Origin: Rubrivivax sp.
Lineage (GTDB): Bacteria > Pseudomonadota > Gammaproteobacteria > Burkholderiales > Burkholderiaceae_C
Assembly: GCA_022842595.1 (NCBI GenBank)
Contig: JALHPF010000030.1
Span: forward strand, 1-64,000
Reading direction: 5' to 3'
Length of the DNA: 64,000 nt
Shown piece by piece: positions 8,587 to 17,313 of this stretch. Made by a program: the position numbers and the translations under genes. Under the pieces are notes generated by a model that saw nothing but the letters and a program-made list of their open reading frames with translations, was not told the DNA's origin and searched no databases. Each line of letters begins with the position of its first letter. The first letter of the stretch is position 1.

Positions 8587-10089
8587 CTAGCGGGTGGGCC
8601 GGATCACGAAATAGTTGGTCCACTCGCCGCGGCGAACCAGCACGCTGGCGGCCCGCGCCTTCTCGACCTTGGCCGCCAGCGTCATGAATTGCTTGCTGTC
8701 GGTCACTTCGGTGTTGTCGAGGGAAAGGATCACGTCGCCTTCGCGCAGACCCGCACGGGCAGCCGCGCCTTCCACCGCGTCGACCCGCACACCCCCGCGC
8801 AGCCTAAGATCGCGCTTCTGGGCATCGGTCAGGTCGCTCACGGTCAGGCCGATGGCGCTCTTGGCCCCTGGCGTCGGGCTGCCGGGTTCGGCCTGGGCAC
8901 GGCGGGCCGGGCGGTCGGGCTCGAACTCGGCCACCGCGACGGCGATGTCGCGGGTGTTGCCGCGGCGGAAGACCTGCAGCGTGGCTTTGGAGCCGGGCTT
9001 GGTCGCACCCACCAGGCGCGGAAGGTCGCCGGAGCGTTCGACGGTCTTGCCGTCGACCTTCACGATGATGTCGCCGGCTTCGACGCCCGCCTTGTCGGCC
9101 GGACCGTCCTTCTCGACGCTTTGAACCAGCGCGCCGGCTGCCTTGCCCAGGCCGATGGATTCAGCCACTTCCTTCGTCACCGGCGCGATGGTCACGCCGA
9201 TGCGCCCGCGGATGACGCGCCCGACCGTGCGCAGCTGGTCGGCCACGCGCATGGCGTCGTCGATCGGAATGGCGAAGCTGATGCCCTGGAAGCCACCGCT
9301 GCGGCTGTAGATCTGGGAATTGATGCCGATGACTTCGCCGCGCAGGTTCAGCAGCGGCCCGCCCGAGTTGCCGGGGTTGATGGCGACGTCGGTCTGGATG
9401 AAGTTCAGGTAGTCGCCGGTGTCGCGCTGCTTGGCGCTGACGATACCGGCGGTGACGGTGTTCTCCAGGCCGAAAGGCGAGCCGATGGCCATGACCCATT
9501 CGCCCACCTTCAGGCGATTGACGTCGCCGATCTTGACGAAGGGCAGCCCGCTGGCGTCGATCTTGACCACGGCCACATCGGTACGGCGGTCGGCGCCGAT
9601 GATGCGGGCCTTCAGTTCACGCTTGTCGGTCAGGGTGACGATGACTTCATCGGCACCGTCGACGACATGGGCGTTGGTCATGATGAAGCCGTCGGCCGTG
9701 AGGATGAAGCCGGAGCCCACGCCGCGCTGGCGTTGCTGCTCGTCCTCGTTGTCGGGGCCGCTGCGTGGCGCCGGGCTGCGGTCGGGGCGGTTGGGCATGG
9801 GAATGCCGAAGCGGCGGAAGAACTCCTCGATGCTGGGGTCGACATCGCCGCCGCTGCCAGCCGCGGTGCCGCCTCGCCGTTCGACGGTGCGGATGTTCAC
9901 CACGGTCGGGCTCATGCGTTCGGCGATTTCGCTGAAGTCGGGCAGCGTGACGGTCTGCGCCTGCGCCACCTGCGGCCACCAGACGGCAGCCGCGATCAAC
10001 AGCACGGAACTCGCCAGCACGCGCTGCAGCACGCGCGGCAGGGCGCTCGGCCGGGTCTTGAAGGCATGGGCCAACGGAAGGTCGTTCAT
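8587..10089 (-). CDS. mucD: Periplasmic serine protease MucD (DegP/HtrA family)
   Basis: A 500-residue periplasmic protease/chaperone that degrades misfolded envelope proteins. A signal peptide ends near AQAQT (about residue 45). The catalytic triad is H141 (TNAHVV), D171 (RTDVAVVKID) and S242 (NPGNSGGPL). Two C-terminal PDZ domains follow (about 290-375 and 410-495). It closes the rpoE-rseA-rseB-mucD envelope-stress operon, as in Pseudomonas algU-mucABCD. A 54-bp gap separates it from rseB. Confidence 0.95.
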   Translation of the reverse strand: MNDLPLAHAFKTRPSALPRVLQRVLASSVLLIAAAVWWPQVAQAQTVTLPDFSEIAERMSPTVVNIRTVERRGGTAAGSGGDVDPSIEEFFRRFGIPMPNRPDRSPAPRSGPDNEDEQQRQRGVGSGFILTADGFIMTNAHVVDGADEVIVTLTDKRELKARIIGADRRTDVAVVKIDASGLPFVKIGDVNRLKVGEWVMAIGSPFGLENTVTAGIVSAKQRDTGDYLNFIQTDVAINPGNSGGPLLNLRGEVIGINSQIYSRSGGFQGISFAIPIDDAMRVADQLRTVGRVIRGRIGVTIAPVTKEVAESIGLGKAAGALVQSVEKDGPADKAGVEAGDIIVKVDGKTVERSGDLPRLVGATKPGSKATLQVFRRGNTRDIAVAVAEFEPDRPARRAQAEPGSPTPGAKSAIGLTVSDLTDAQKRDLRLRGGVRVDAVEGAAARAGLREGDVILSLDNTEVTDSKQFMTLAAKVEKARAASVLVRRGEWTNYFVIRPTR

Positions 10090-10143
10090 GGGGTCTCGAG
10101 GATGCGGATGGGGTTGGGGTTGAGGGGCAAGGGAGCGGGAGGT

Positions 10144-11199
10144 TCAGCGCCGCCGGTCCAGGGATTCGGCGATCTGCTTCAAGGTGGCTGCCGGGGCGTC
10201 GCCGACAGCCGTGAACCAATGGTCCTGGCGACGCAGCGTGACGGTGCTGGTGGCGCCCAGGTGCGCCTGCATCTCGCGCTTGTGGCGGCGCGGGTCGTAG
10301 GCTTCGATGAACAGCGACACATGGGCCAGGCCATCGGAAAAGACCGCTTGCAGCACCGGGTCGGCAACGGCTTCATGGCCAGCGTTCGAAACCGCTTCGC
10401 TGGCGACGCGGCTGCTGTCGAGTTCGCGCTTCACGCAGCCCGTGAGCTTGAAGCCAGGCACGGCACGGGCGATCACCCAGCCTTCGTCCTGCAGCGCCAC
10501 ACGTTGTTGCCGCGGCCTGAGCACGCGGTAACCTTCGGTGCGCGTTGCAGCCTGCATCAGCACCTTCGGTTGCGGCTTGACGCCGATCTCGACTTCCGAG
10601 AACGCAGCCGACTCCAGCACCGTGCGGTTGGGCTCGGCGGTCAGCACTTCGGCCCGCAGCATCAGGCCCGTGCTGCGGTCAGCCCACAGGCGCTGGGCGT
10701 AGCGCAACCCGTCCAGGGGTTCCAGCAGCAGCACGTCGGCCTCTCGGCCAGCCACCCGAGAAGCACCTTCGCGCTGCACCCGGTACTGTTCCAGCACACG
10801 CGGGTCCACGCTCTGCGGGGTGACCTGCCAGCCGGGAAGGGCGTCGCGCTTTTCAACCACCGCCAGCCGCGACTGCGGCCAGAGGGTGTGCACGTCGTCG
10901 TTGTGGCGAATCACCTGGCGCTGGCGGCCGTCCAGCGATTCGAGCTTTTCCCAGGTCTGGTCGCCCACGCAGTAATGCCACACGCGCGAGCTCGACATCG
11001 ACCCGCCCGCGCTGAAAACCAGCGTACCGCGGTAGTTGCCACTGTTGGCTGCAGCATGGATGCGCTGCAGCCAGGCCCGGGCGTCGTCGGTCGACGCGGC
11101 CGTGCCGCTCTGCGCCTGGCCCAGGGCAGGCAGGAACAAGCAGACGAGTGTCAACGACGGCAGCCAGCGCTGCATGAGGGCACGGCCCATGGACGTCAC
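10144..11199 (-). CDS. rseB: Sigma-E regulatory protein RseB/MucB
   Basis: A 351-residue periplasmic protein that binds the anti-sigma factor RseA and shields it from cleavage, while sensing lipids or lipopolysaccharide intermediates. The N-terminus has a signal peptide (RWLPSLTLVCLFLPALGQAQ), followed by the large LolA-like domain (about 35-215) and the smaller C-terminal RseB domain. The GTG start overlaps the rseA stop (GTGA); an ATG three codons later at 11190 is an alternative. Confidence 0.9.
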   Translation of the reverse strand: MTSMGRALMQRWLPSLTLVCLFLPALGQAQSGTAASTDDARAWLQRIHAAANSGNYRGTLVFSAGGSMSSSRVWHYCVGDQTWEKLESLDGRQRQVIRHNDDVHTLWPQSRLAVVEKRDALPGWQVTPQSVDPRVLEQYRVQREGASRVAGREADVLLLEPLDGLRYAQRLWADRSTGLMLRAEVLTAEPNRTVLESAAFSEVEIGVKPQPKVLMQAATRTEGYRVLRPRQQRVALQDEGWVIARAVPGFKLTGCVKRELDSSRVASEAVSNAGHEAVADPVLQAVFSDGLAHVSLFIEAYDPRRHKREMQAHLGATSTVTLRRQDHWFTAVGDAPAATLKQIAESLDRRR

Positions 11200-11837
11200 C
11201 GCCCGCTGCCAGGCGGCACCGCGACATCGGCATTTCGCAGGCCGGTGCCGGGAACGGCCATCGCTCCGCCGCCACGTGCCGACTGGTGGGCTTCGAGGTA
11301 GGCGTCGAGCCGGGCGTCGCGGATCATCGCCGCGCCAGCCGTGAAGTTGGCAGCGGGTGCTGCGGCAGGGGCACCAGGCGCTCCAAAGGACCCGGCATGC
11401 AACACACCCGTCGCGGCGGGGTCAGGCGCACTGAGCCGTGTCACCACCAGCACCCCGGCCACCACCACGAAGCCGGCTGCGGCGGCAGCCGGGAACAGCC
11501 AAGCCTGGCGGCGCGAACGGGGCGCGGCTGCGATGGCGACAGCTTCAGGCATCGGCGCCATCACCACCGGCTCGTCGGCCAGGCGGGTGCGCAGGCGCGC
11601 CAGGAACTCGGCGTCATGGGCAGCGGGCCGCGCCAGTTCCTCGGAGCGCAACACATCGCCGATCAGCTGGTAGGCGTGCCAGGTCTGCCGCATGTCGGCG
11701 CGATCACGCCAGGCGGCACAGGCGGCCTGGCTGCTGTGGCCGTCGGCTTCCCCGTCGGCAAGGCCTGACAGGCACGCTCGCAAGCTGTCGTCGCTGTGCG
11801 CTGCGGGCTGGCCTGGGTCGGAGTGGTGCGCTGTCAT
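11196..11837 (-). CDS. rseA: Anti-sigma-E factor RseA/MucA
   Basis: A 213-residue single-pass inner-membrane protein. Residues 1-105 are the cytoplasmic anti-sigma domain (SLRACLSGLADGEAD...WHAYQLIGDVLRSEEL pattern), 112-133 the membrane helix, and the rest a low-complexity Ala/Pro periplasmic region. Under envelope stress, regulated proteolysis releases sigma-E. It sits between rpoE and rseB, as in other proteobacteria; its start lies 85 bp upstream of the rpoE stop. Confidence 0.88.
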   Translation of the reverse strand: MTAHHSDPGQPAAHSDDSLRACLSGLADGEADGHSSQAACAAWRDRADMRQTWHAYQLIGDVLRSEELARPAAHDAEFLARLRTRLADEPVVMAPMPEAVAIAAAPRSRRQAWLFPAAAAAGFVVVAGVLVVTRLSAPDPAATGVLHAGSFGAPGAPAAAPAANFTAGAAMIRDARLDAYLEAHQSARGGGAMAVPGTGLRNADVAVPPGSGR

Positions 11838-11922
11838 CTTGGACTGCCTGGTAGGGGACGGGGGGAGCGGGGTTGAATCAGCTTTGAATCTGGTGGCAAG
11901 GTCGGGCAGCGGCGCGGCCACG

Positions 11923-12537
11923 CTACCAGCGATCACCGTCGCGGGTGTCGAGCAAGGGGCGAAGCTTCAACGCGATGGCTTCGCGCGCGCGGAAGATTCG
12001 TGAACGCACAGTGCCGATGGGGCAATTCATGGCTTCGGAAATTTCCTCGTAGCTCAAACCTTCGATCTCACGCAGCGTGATGGCCTGGCGCAGGTCTTCT
12101 GACAAGGCCTCGATCGCCGAGTTCACCGCGGCTGCGATCTCCTTGCTTGCCAGCAGGGCTTCGGGCGTTTCGCCATCCGTTAGTTCATTCTCGACGCGGG
12201 AAGTTTCCTCACCTTCTTCCTGCCCGCCGCGGTTGCCTTCCAGCACCAGCGGGTCGCGCTTGAAGTCGGACAAGGCTTTCTTCGCAGAGTTCACTGCAAT
12301 CCGGTACAGCCACGTGTAGAACGCACTTTCGCCACGAAATTGGGGCAGGGCGCGGTAGGCGCGGATGAAGGTCTCCTGCGCAATGTCCTGCACCAGGTCG
12401 GTATCGCGCACCATGCGTCCGATGAGCCGTTCGATCCGGCGCTGGTATTTCACGACCAGCATCTCGAAGGCGCGCACTTCGCCGCGCTTGGCGCGGTCGA
12501 CCAGTTCGGCGTCGGCGTCGGGTTGGGTCATCGGCAT
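11923..12537 (-). CDS. rpoE: RNA polymerase sigma-E factor RpoE/AlgU
   Basis: A 204-residue ECF sigma factor of the envelope stress response. Region 2 spans about 10-80 (AFEMLVVKYQRRIERLIGRMVRD ... FYTWLYRIAVNSAKK) and region 4 about 135-195 (LREIEGLSYEEISEAMNCPIGTVRSRIFRARE). Its ATG overlaps the stop of the small upstream gene by one base (TGATG); a second ATG lies two codons downstream. No clear sigma-E-type autoregulatory promoter was found directly upstream. Confidence 0.95.
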   Translation of the reverse strand: MPMTQPDADAELVDRAKRGEVRAFEMLVVKYQRRIERLIGRMVRDTDLVQDIAQETFIRAYRALPQFRGESAFYTWLYRIAVNSAKKALSDFKRDPLVLEGNRGGQEEGEETSRVENELTDGETPEALLASKEIAAAVNSAIEALSEDLRQAITLREIEGLSYEEISEAMNCPIGTVRSRIFRAREAIALKLRPLLDTRDGDRW

Positions 12538-12986
12538 CAGCCGCCCTGCCCTTCTGCAAGATGCGGCTCGGCAACCGGAGTGGCATGCAGTGCCACGAGC
12601 AGGCCATGCCAGGCGGGACCGGCCTCGCCGCGTTCCACGGCGAGCCAGGTCGTTCTGCGGGGTGCAGCCTGCAGCCGCAGCAGCAGGAACGGGCTGGTCT
12701 GCAGCATCAGGCCGACCTGCCGCGGTTCGCCACCCGCCAGCCATTGCCGGCCGTCCCAGGTCAGCGCCACAGCTCCGCCACGCAGCAGCCGCCAGGCCAG
12801 GCCGGCTACCGAAAGGAATGTCAGCCCGCCAAGGCCGAAGACCGCGGCAACGGGCAACTCGGCTTCAGAGAGATGCAAGGCGGCCCAGACGGCCAGGGCA
12901 GCCCCGGAAAGGCCAAAAACCACGGCTTGTGCACGACGCCAGAACCGGCCGTGGCACGACACGCTGACAGGCGGCGCTTGGCGCAC
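12537..12986 (-). CDS. Small membrane protein of unknown function between fabF and rpoE
   Basis: A 149-residue protein starting with GTG, 6 bp after fabF. Two hydrophobic segments (about 18-37 and 44-65) suggest a membrane hairpin followed by a soluble beta-rich tail (ALTWDGRQWLAGGEPRQVGLMLQ...). The layout resembles YgfX/CptA-type small proteins, but the similarity is only structural and the function is unknown. Overlap with the rpoE start suggests translational coupling of sigma-E to the fatty-acid cluster. Confidence 0.6.
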   Translation of the reverse strand: MRQAPPVSVSCHGRFWRRAQAVVFGLSGAALAVWAALHLSEAELPVAAVFGLGGLTFLSVAGLAWRLLRGGAVALTWDGRQWLAGGEPRQVGLMLQTSPFLLLRLQAAPRRTTWLAVERGEAGPAWHGLLVALHATPVAEPHLAEGQGG

Positions 12987-12992
12987 AGCCCT

Positions 12993-14237
12993 TCAGACGC
13001 GCCGAAACACCAGCGTGCCGTTGGTGCCGCCGAAGCCGAAGTTGTTCTTCACCGCCACGTCGATCTTCATGGCCCGCGCTTCGTTGGCGCAGTAGTCCAG
13101 GTCGCACGCGGGGTCCTGGTTGAAGATGTTGATCGTGGGCGGAGACACCTGATGGTGGACGGCCAGCACACTGAACACCGACTCGATGCCGCCAGCGCCA
13201 CCCAGCAGGTGGCCGGTCATCGACTTGGTCGAATTCACGACGATCCGGTGCGCATGCTCGCCGAAGGCGAGCTTGATGGCATTGGTCTCGTTCAGGTCGC
13301 CCAGAGGTGTGCTGGTGCCGTGGGCATTGAGGTACTGCACCTCACCGGCGTTGATACCCGCGTTGCGCAGCGCCGCGAGCATGCTGCGCTTGGGGCCGTC
13401 GACGTTCGGCGCCGTCATGTGGAAAGCGTCGGCACCCATGCCGAAACCGGCGAGTTCGGCGTAGATCTTCGCCCCGCGCTTCCTGGCGTGTTCGTACTCC
13501 TCGAGCACGAGCACACCCGAACCTTCGCCCAGCACGAAACCGTCACGGTCCTTGTCCCAGGGGCGGGACGCGGTCTGCGGGTCGTCGTTGCGCGTCGACA
13601 GCGCCCGCGCGGCAGCGAAGCCACCCAGGCCCAGCGGCGAGACCGTGGCTTCGGCGCCGCCGGCGATCATGACGTCGGCGTCGCCGTATTCGATGATGCG
13701 CCCGGCTTCGCCAATGCAGTGCAAACCGGTGGTGCACGCGGTGACGATGGCCATGTTCGGCCCGGTGAAGCCGTAGCGGATGGAAATGTGACCCGAGATC
13801 ATGTTGATGATCGACGCGGGCACGAAGAACGGCGAAATGCGGCGCGGGCCACGTTCCGCGTATTCCTGCTGGGTCTGCTCGATCATCGGCAGGCCGCCGA
13901 TGCCCGAGCCCACCATGCAGCCGATGCGTTCGGCCTGCGCCTCGTTCAGCGCATCACCATGCGGCAGCCCGGCGTCCTGCACGGCCTGAACCGCAGCCGC
14001 CAGGCCATAGTGGATGAAGGTGTCCATATGCCTGGCCTCTTTGGCCGGCATGTAGTCTTCGACCTGGAAGCCCTTGACCTCGCCCGCGAAGTGGCAGGAA
14101 AAGGCCGAGGCGTCGAACTTCGTGATGTTGGCGATGCCTGAGCGGCCTGCCACCAGGCTGGCCCAGCCTTCAGCCACCGTGTTGCCCACGGGGCTGACGA
14201 GACCCAGCCCGGTGACGACGACCCTGCGTCTGGTCAT
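12993..14237 (-). CDS. fabF: 3-oxoacyl-[ACP] synthase II FabF
   Basis: A 414-residue condensing enzyme that elongates acyl-ACP with malonyl-ACP. The catalytic cysteine is C168 (VTACTTG), and the two histidines lie in NAHGTSTPLGD (about 305) and KSMTGHLLGG (about 342). GGVESV-like and GFGGTNG C-terminal motifs are present. It lies 9 bp downstream of acpP, the standard acpP-fabF pair. Confidence 0.97.
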   Translation of the reverse strand: MTRRRVVVTGLGLVSPVGNTVAEGWASLVAGRSGIANITKFDASAFSCHFAGEVKGFQVEDYMPAKEARHMDTFIHYGLAAAVQAVQDAGLPHGDALNEAQAERIGCMVGSGIGGLPMIEQTQQEYAERGPRRISPFFVPASIINMISGHISIRYGFTGPNMAIVTACTTGLHCIGEAGRIIEYGDADVMIAGGAEATVSPLGLGGFAAARALSTRNDDPQTASRPWDKDRDGFVLGEGSGVLVLEEYEHARKRGAKIYAELAGFGMGADAFHMTAPNVDGPKRSMLAALRNAGINAGEVQYLNAHGTSTPLGDLNETNAIKLAFGEHAHRIVVNSTKSMTGHLLGGAGGIESVFSVLAVHHQVSPPTINIFNQDPACDLDYCANEARAMKIDVAVKNNFGFGGTNGTLVFRRV

Positions 14238-14246
14238 CGCGAAGCC

Positions 14247-14486
14247 TTAGGCCTTCTGATGGCTGACCGCGTAGTCGATCGCCAGCTGCACGGTGGTGAT
14301 CTTCTCGGCCTCTTCGTCGGGGATCTCGATGCTGAATTCATCCTCCAGCGCCATGACCAGTTCGACGGTGTCCAACGAATCGGCACCGAGGTCGGCCACA
14401 AACGCCTTCTCGTTGGTGACGTCGGACTCGGGCACGCCAAGTTGCTCGGCAATGATCTTCTTCACACGCGCTTCAATATCGCTCAT
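14247..14486 (-). CDS. acpP: Acyl carrier protein
   Basis: A 79-residue acidic protein that carries acyl chains in fatty acid synthesis. The phosphopantetheine attachment site is S37 in GADSLDTVE. Sequence and length are near-identical to the proteobacterial consensus. A strong Shine-Dalgarno sequence AGGAGG lies about 5 bases before the ATG, as expected for one of the most abundant proteins in the cell. Confidence 0.98.
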   Translation of the reverse strand: MSDIEARVKKIIAEQLGVPESDVTNEKAFVADLGADSLDTVELVMALEDEFSIEIPDEEAEKITTVQLAIDYAVSHQKA

Positions 14487-14523
14487 GACTCCTCCTGGAG
14501 TGGGGTCAACAAAACAGCCCACG

Positions 14524-14529
14524 ATTCTA
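14524..14529 (-). promoter_or_regulatory. Possible acpP promoter (-10 box)
   Basis: Between fabG and acpP (90 bp) a TAGAAT box on the minus strand lies 38 bp before the acpP start. A separate acpP promoter is common in proteobacteria. No good -35 hexamer is visible at 16-18 bp spacing. Confidence 0.4.
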
Positions 14530-14576
14530 CCGGGGGGCTAGGAACCGGCCTTCTAGGTGTCTGTGGCGGCTTGCAA

Positions 14577-15323
14577 TCAAGCCATGAACATGCCGCCATT
14601 GACGTGTAATTCGGTACCGGTGATGTATCCGGCCTGCGGGCTGGCAAGGAAAGCCACGGCGTGGGCCACCTCATCGGCCGTGCCGAGCCGGCCCAGCGGG
14701 ATGCTGCCCAGCAGCGCAGTGCGCGCGGCTTCGGGCAGACCGTCGGTCATGTCGGTGGCGATGAAGCCCGGTGCCACGCAGTTCACGGTGATGCCGCGGC
14801 TGCCGAGTTCGCGCGCCAGGGCGCGTGTCATGCCAGCCACGCCGGCCTTGGCTGCGGCGTAGTTGGCTTGGCCGGCATTGCCGCTGGCGCCCACCACCGA
14901 GGTGATGTTGACGATGCGGCCGTAGCGCTGCTTCATCATCGGCCGCATCACGGCGCGACTGGCGCGGAACACGGCCTTGAGATTGGTGTCGATGACGGCG
15001 TCCCAGTCCTCATCCTTCATGCGCATCGACAAGGTGTCGCGCGTGATGCCGGCGTTGTTGACCAGCACATGCAAGCCGCCCTGCTCGGCGACGATGGCGT
15101 CGATCGCCGCCTGCAGCGCCGCACCGTCGGTGACGTTGAGCACGATGCCGCGCCCGCCCAGAGGGCCCAGCGCTTCGCTGATGCCGGCAGCACCGGCCGC
15201 ACTGGTGGCCGTGCCGACGACGATCTGCCCGGCCTGGGCCAGCGCCATGGCGATGGCACGGCCGATGCCGCGAGAGGCACCGGTGACCAGGGCCACATGA
15301 CGGGGGCTGACGGCTTCGTTCAT
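14577..15323 (-). CDS. fabG: 3-oxoacyl-[ACP] reductase FabG
   Basis: A 248-residue short-chain dehydrogenase that reduces 3-oxoacyl-ACP using NADPH. The cofactor motif GASRGIG is at 15-21, NNAG at 89-92, and the catalytic residues are S142, Y155 and K159 (YAAAK). The ATG overlaps the fabD stop (ATGA). Normal length. Confidence 0.96.
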   Translation of the reverse strand: MNEAVSPRHVALVTGASRGIGRAIAMALAQAGQIVVGTATSAAGAAGISEALGPLGGRGIVLNVTDGAALQAAIDAIVAEQGGLHVLVNNAGITRDTLSMRMKDEDWDAVIDTNLKAVFRASRAVMRPMMKQRYGRIVNITSVVGASGNAGQANYAAAKAGVAGMTRALARELGSRGITVNCVAPGFIATDMTDGLPEAARTALLGSIPLGRLGTADEVAHAVAFLASPQAGYITGTELHVNGGMFMA

Positions 15324-16258
15324 GCCAGCATCTCCTGCGCCTGCTTCAGGCTCGCCGGATCGAAGACGGTGGTGCTGATGGCGTCGGCATCGACCCGCTT
15401 GACGAGCCCGGCCAGCACCTTGCCCGGTCCACATTCGACGATGTGAAGCAGGCCGCGGGCACGCAGCGCCTGAACCACCTCGACCCAGCGCACCGGGCCG
15501 AAGGCCTGGCGGTAGAGGGCGTCGCGAATGGCGTCGGGGTCGGTCTCCACCGCGACGTCGATGTTGTTGACAACGGGGATGGCCGGCGCCTGGATGGCGA
15601 CTTCCCGCAGCCGCGCACGCAAGGTGTCGGCGGCCGGCTTCATCAGTCGCGAATGGAAGGGCGCTGACACCGGCAGCAGCAACGCGCGCTTTGCGCCTGC
15701 GGCCTTCAGCGCTTCACAGGCGGCGTCGACCCCGGCCTTGCTGCCGGCGATGACGGTCTGCTTCGGATCGTTGTAGTTCGCGGCCTCGACGATTTCGCCG
15801 CTGGCTGCGGCCACCTCGGCGCAGGTCTGGCGCACCACGGCAGCATCCAGGCCCAGGATCGCGGCCATCGCGCCCACGCCGACTGGCACCGCCTGCTGCA
15901 TGGCCTGCGCGCGCAGGCGCACCAGCGGCAGTGCGTCGGCCAGGGTGATGGCCTGGGCCGCCACGAGCGCGCTGTACTCGCCCAGCGAGTGCCCGGCCAC
16001 TGCCGCGGGCAGTGCGCCACCTTCGGCCCGCCAGGCGCGATAGCAGGCGATGGCCGCCGTCAGCATCACCGGCTGGGTGTTGGTGGTGAGCTCGAGCGCC
16101 TCTTTCGGGCCCTCGTGGATCAGGCGGCCGATGTCTTCGCCCAGGGCTTCCGAAGCCTCGATCAAGGTCTGCCGCACGGCGGGGTGGTCGCCCCAGGCGT
16201 CGAGCATGCCCACGGACTGCGAGCCCTGGCCGGGGAAGACGAAAGCAAATGGAGGCAT
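15320..16258 (-). CDS. fabD: Malonyl-CoA:ACP transacylase FabD
   Basis: A 312-residue enzyme that loads malonate onto ACP. The N-terminal FPGQGSQ is at residues 8-14, the nucleophile is S91 in GHSLGEY, and the catalytic histidine lies in VSAPFHSRLM (about 197-206). It follows fabH with a 50-bp gap that holds no gene. Standard fabH-fabD-fabG order. Confidence 0.97.
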   Translation of the reverse strand: MPPFAFVFPGQGSQSVGMLDAWGDHPAVRQTLIEASEALGEDIGRLIHEGPKEALELTTNTQPVMLTAAIACYRAWRAEGGALPAAVAGHSLGEYSALVAAQAITLADALPLVRLRAQAMQQAVPVGVGAMAAILGLDAAVVRQTCAEVAAASGEIVEAANYNDPKQTVIAGSKAGVDAACEALKAAGAKRALLLPVSAPFHSRLMKPAADTLRARLREVAIQAPAIPVVNNIDVAVETDPDAIRDALYRQAFGPVRWVEVVQALRARGLLHIVECGPGKVLAGLVKRVDADAISTTVFDPASLKQAQEMLA

Positions 16259-16308
16259 GTCTGGAAGTGGTGTCGGTTGGCGTGCTCGGGCGCTTCCGCC
16301 CAGCGCAT

Positions 16309-17313
16309 TCAGAAGTCGAGCAGCACGGCGCCCCACGTGAAGCCACCGCCAACGCCTTCCAGCATGACGGTGTCACCAGCCCGGATCCGGCCTTGCCGCA
16401 CGGCCACGTCCAGCGCCAGCGGCACTGAAGCCGCCGAGGTGTTGCCATGTTCGTCGACCGTCGACACCAGCTTGTCCAGCGGCAGCTTCAGCTTGCGAGC
16501 GGTGCTTTGCATGATGCGGATGTTCGCCTGGTGCGGCACCAGCCAGTCGATGTCGGCCTCGGTGCGGCCGGCTTTGGCCAGCACGGCGCGGGCCGCGCTT
16601 TCCAGCACACCCACGGCGAGCTTGAACACCGCCGGGCCGTCCATCGTCAGCAACGGGCTGCCGCTGACCCGGCCGCCGGCCACGCTGCCAGGCACACACA
16701 GGATGCCGGCGTGGCGGCCGTCGGCGTGCAGGTCGGTGGCCAGGATGCCGGGCGTGTCGCTCGCCTGCAGCACCACGGCACCGGCGCCGTCACCGAAGAG
16801 CACGCAGGTGGTGCGGTCGTCGAAGTCGAGGATGCGCGAGAAGACCTCGGCACCCACCACCAGGGCGCAGCGGGCGCTGCCGGCGCGGATCATCGCGTCG
16901 GCCACCGTCAGCGCATAAACGAAGCCGGCACACACCGCCTGCACGTCGAAGGCCGCACAACCGGCAATGCCCAGCTTGTGCTGCAGGATGCAGGCCGTCG
17001 ACGGGAACACCATGTCAGGCGTCGACGTGGCCACGATGATGAGGTCGACGGCATCGGCGGCGAGGCCGGCCGCAACGAGCGCCTGGCGGCAGGCCGTGGC
17101 GGCGAGATCGCTGCTGTGAATGCCGTCGTCGGCGAAGTGGCGGTGGCGGATGCCGGTGCGTTCGACGATCCAGTCGTCGCTGGTCTCGATGCCGCGTGCA
17201 GCCAGCATCTGCACCATGTCCGCATTCGACAGGCGTCGCTGCGGCAGACAGCCGCCGGTGCCGGTGATGCGGGTGTACATGCGCGTGTCGGTGCTGGCTG
17301 ACGTGGGATTCAT
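16309..17313 (-). CDS. fabH: 3-oxoacyl-[ACP] synthase III FabH
   Basis: A 334-residue initiating condensing enzyme that joins acetyl-CoA and malonyl-ACP. The catalytic triad is C128 (QAVCAGF), a histidine in PHQANIRI (about 260) and an asparagine in HGNTSAAS (about 290). The first ATG overlaps the plsX stop (ATGA); the family more often starts at the internal MYTRITGTGG (17280), so an 11-residue shorter protein is possible. Confidence 0.95.
   Translation of the reverse strand: MNPTSASTDTRMYTRITGTGGCLPQRRLSNADMVQMLAARGIETSDDWIVERTGIRHRHFADDGIHSSDLAATACRQALVAAGLAADAVDLIIVATSTPDMVFPSTACILQHKLGIAGCAAFDVQAVCAGFVYALTVADAMIRAGSARCALVVGAEVFSRILDFDDRTTCVLFGDGAGAVVLQASDTPGILATDLHADGRHAGILCVPGSVAGGRVSGSPLLTMDGPAVFKLAVGVLESAARAVLAKAGRTEADIDWLVPHQANIRIMQSTARKLKLPLDKLVSTVDEHGNTSAASVPLALDVAVRQGRIRAGDTVMLEGVGGGFTWGAVLLDF

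Noticed and set aside
6078..11301. Long plus-strand open frames (673 and 870 codons) over lepA/lepB and mucD/rseB
   Set aside because: They oppose clearly conserved genes, and their His/Arg/Ala/Gln-rich products are typical antisense shadows in high-GC DNA.
14509..14548. Partly palindromic CTAGGAACCGGCCTTCTAG near 14538 as a fatty-acid regulator site
   Set aside because: Only the outer four bases and a few inner positions are symmetric, and it matches no operator known to me.
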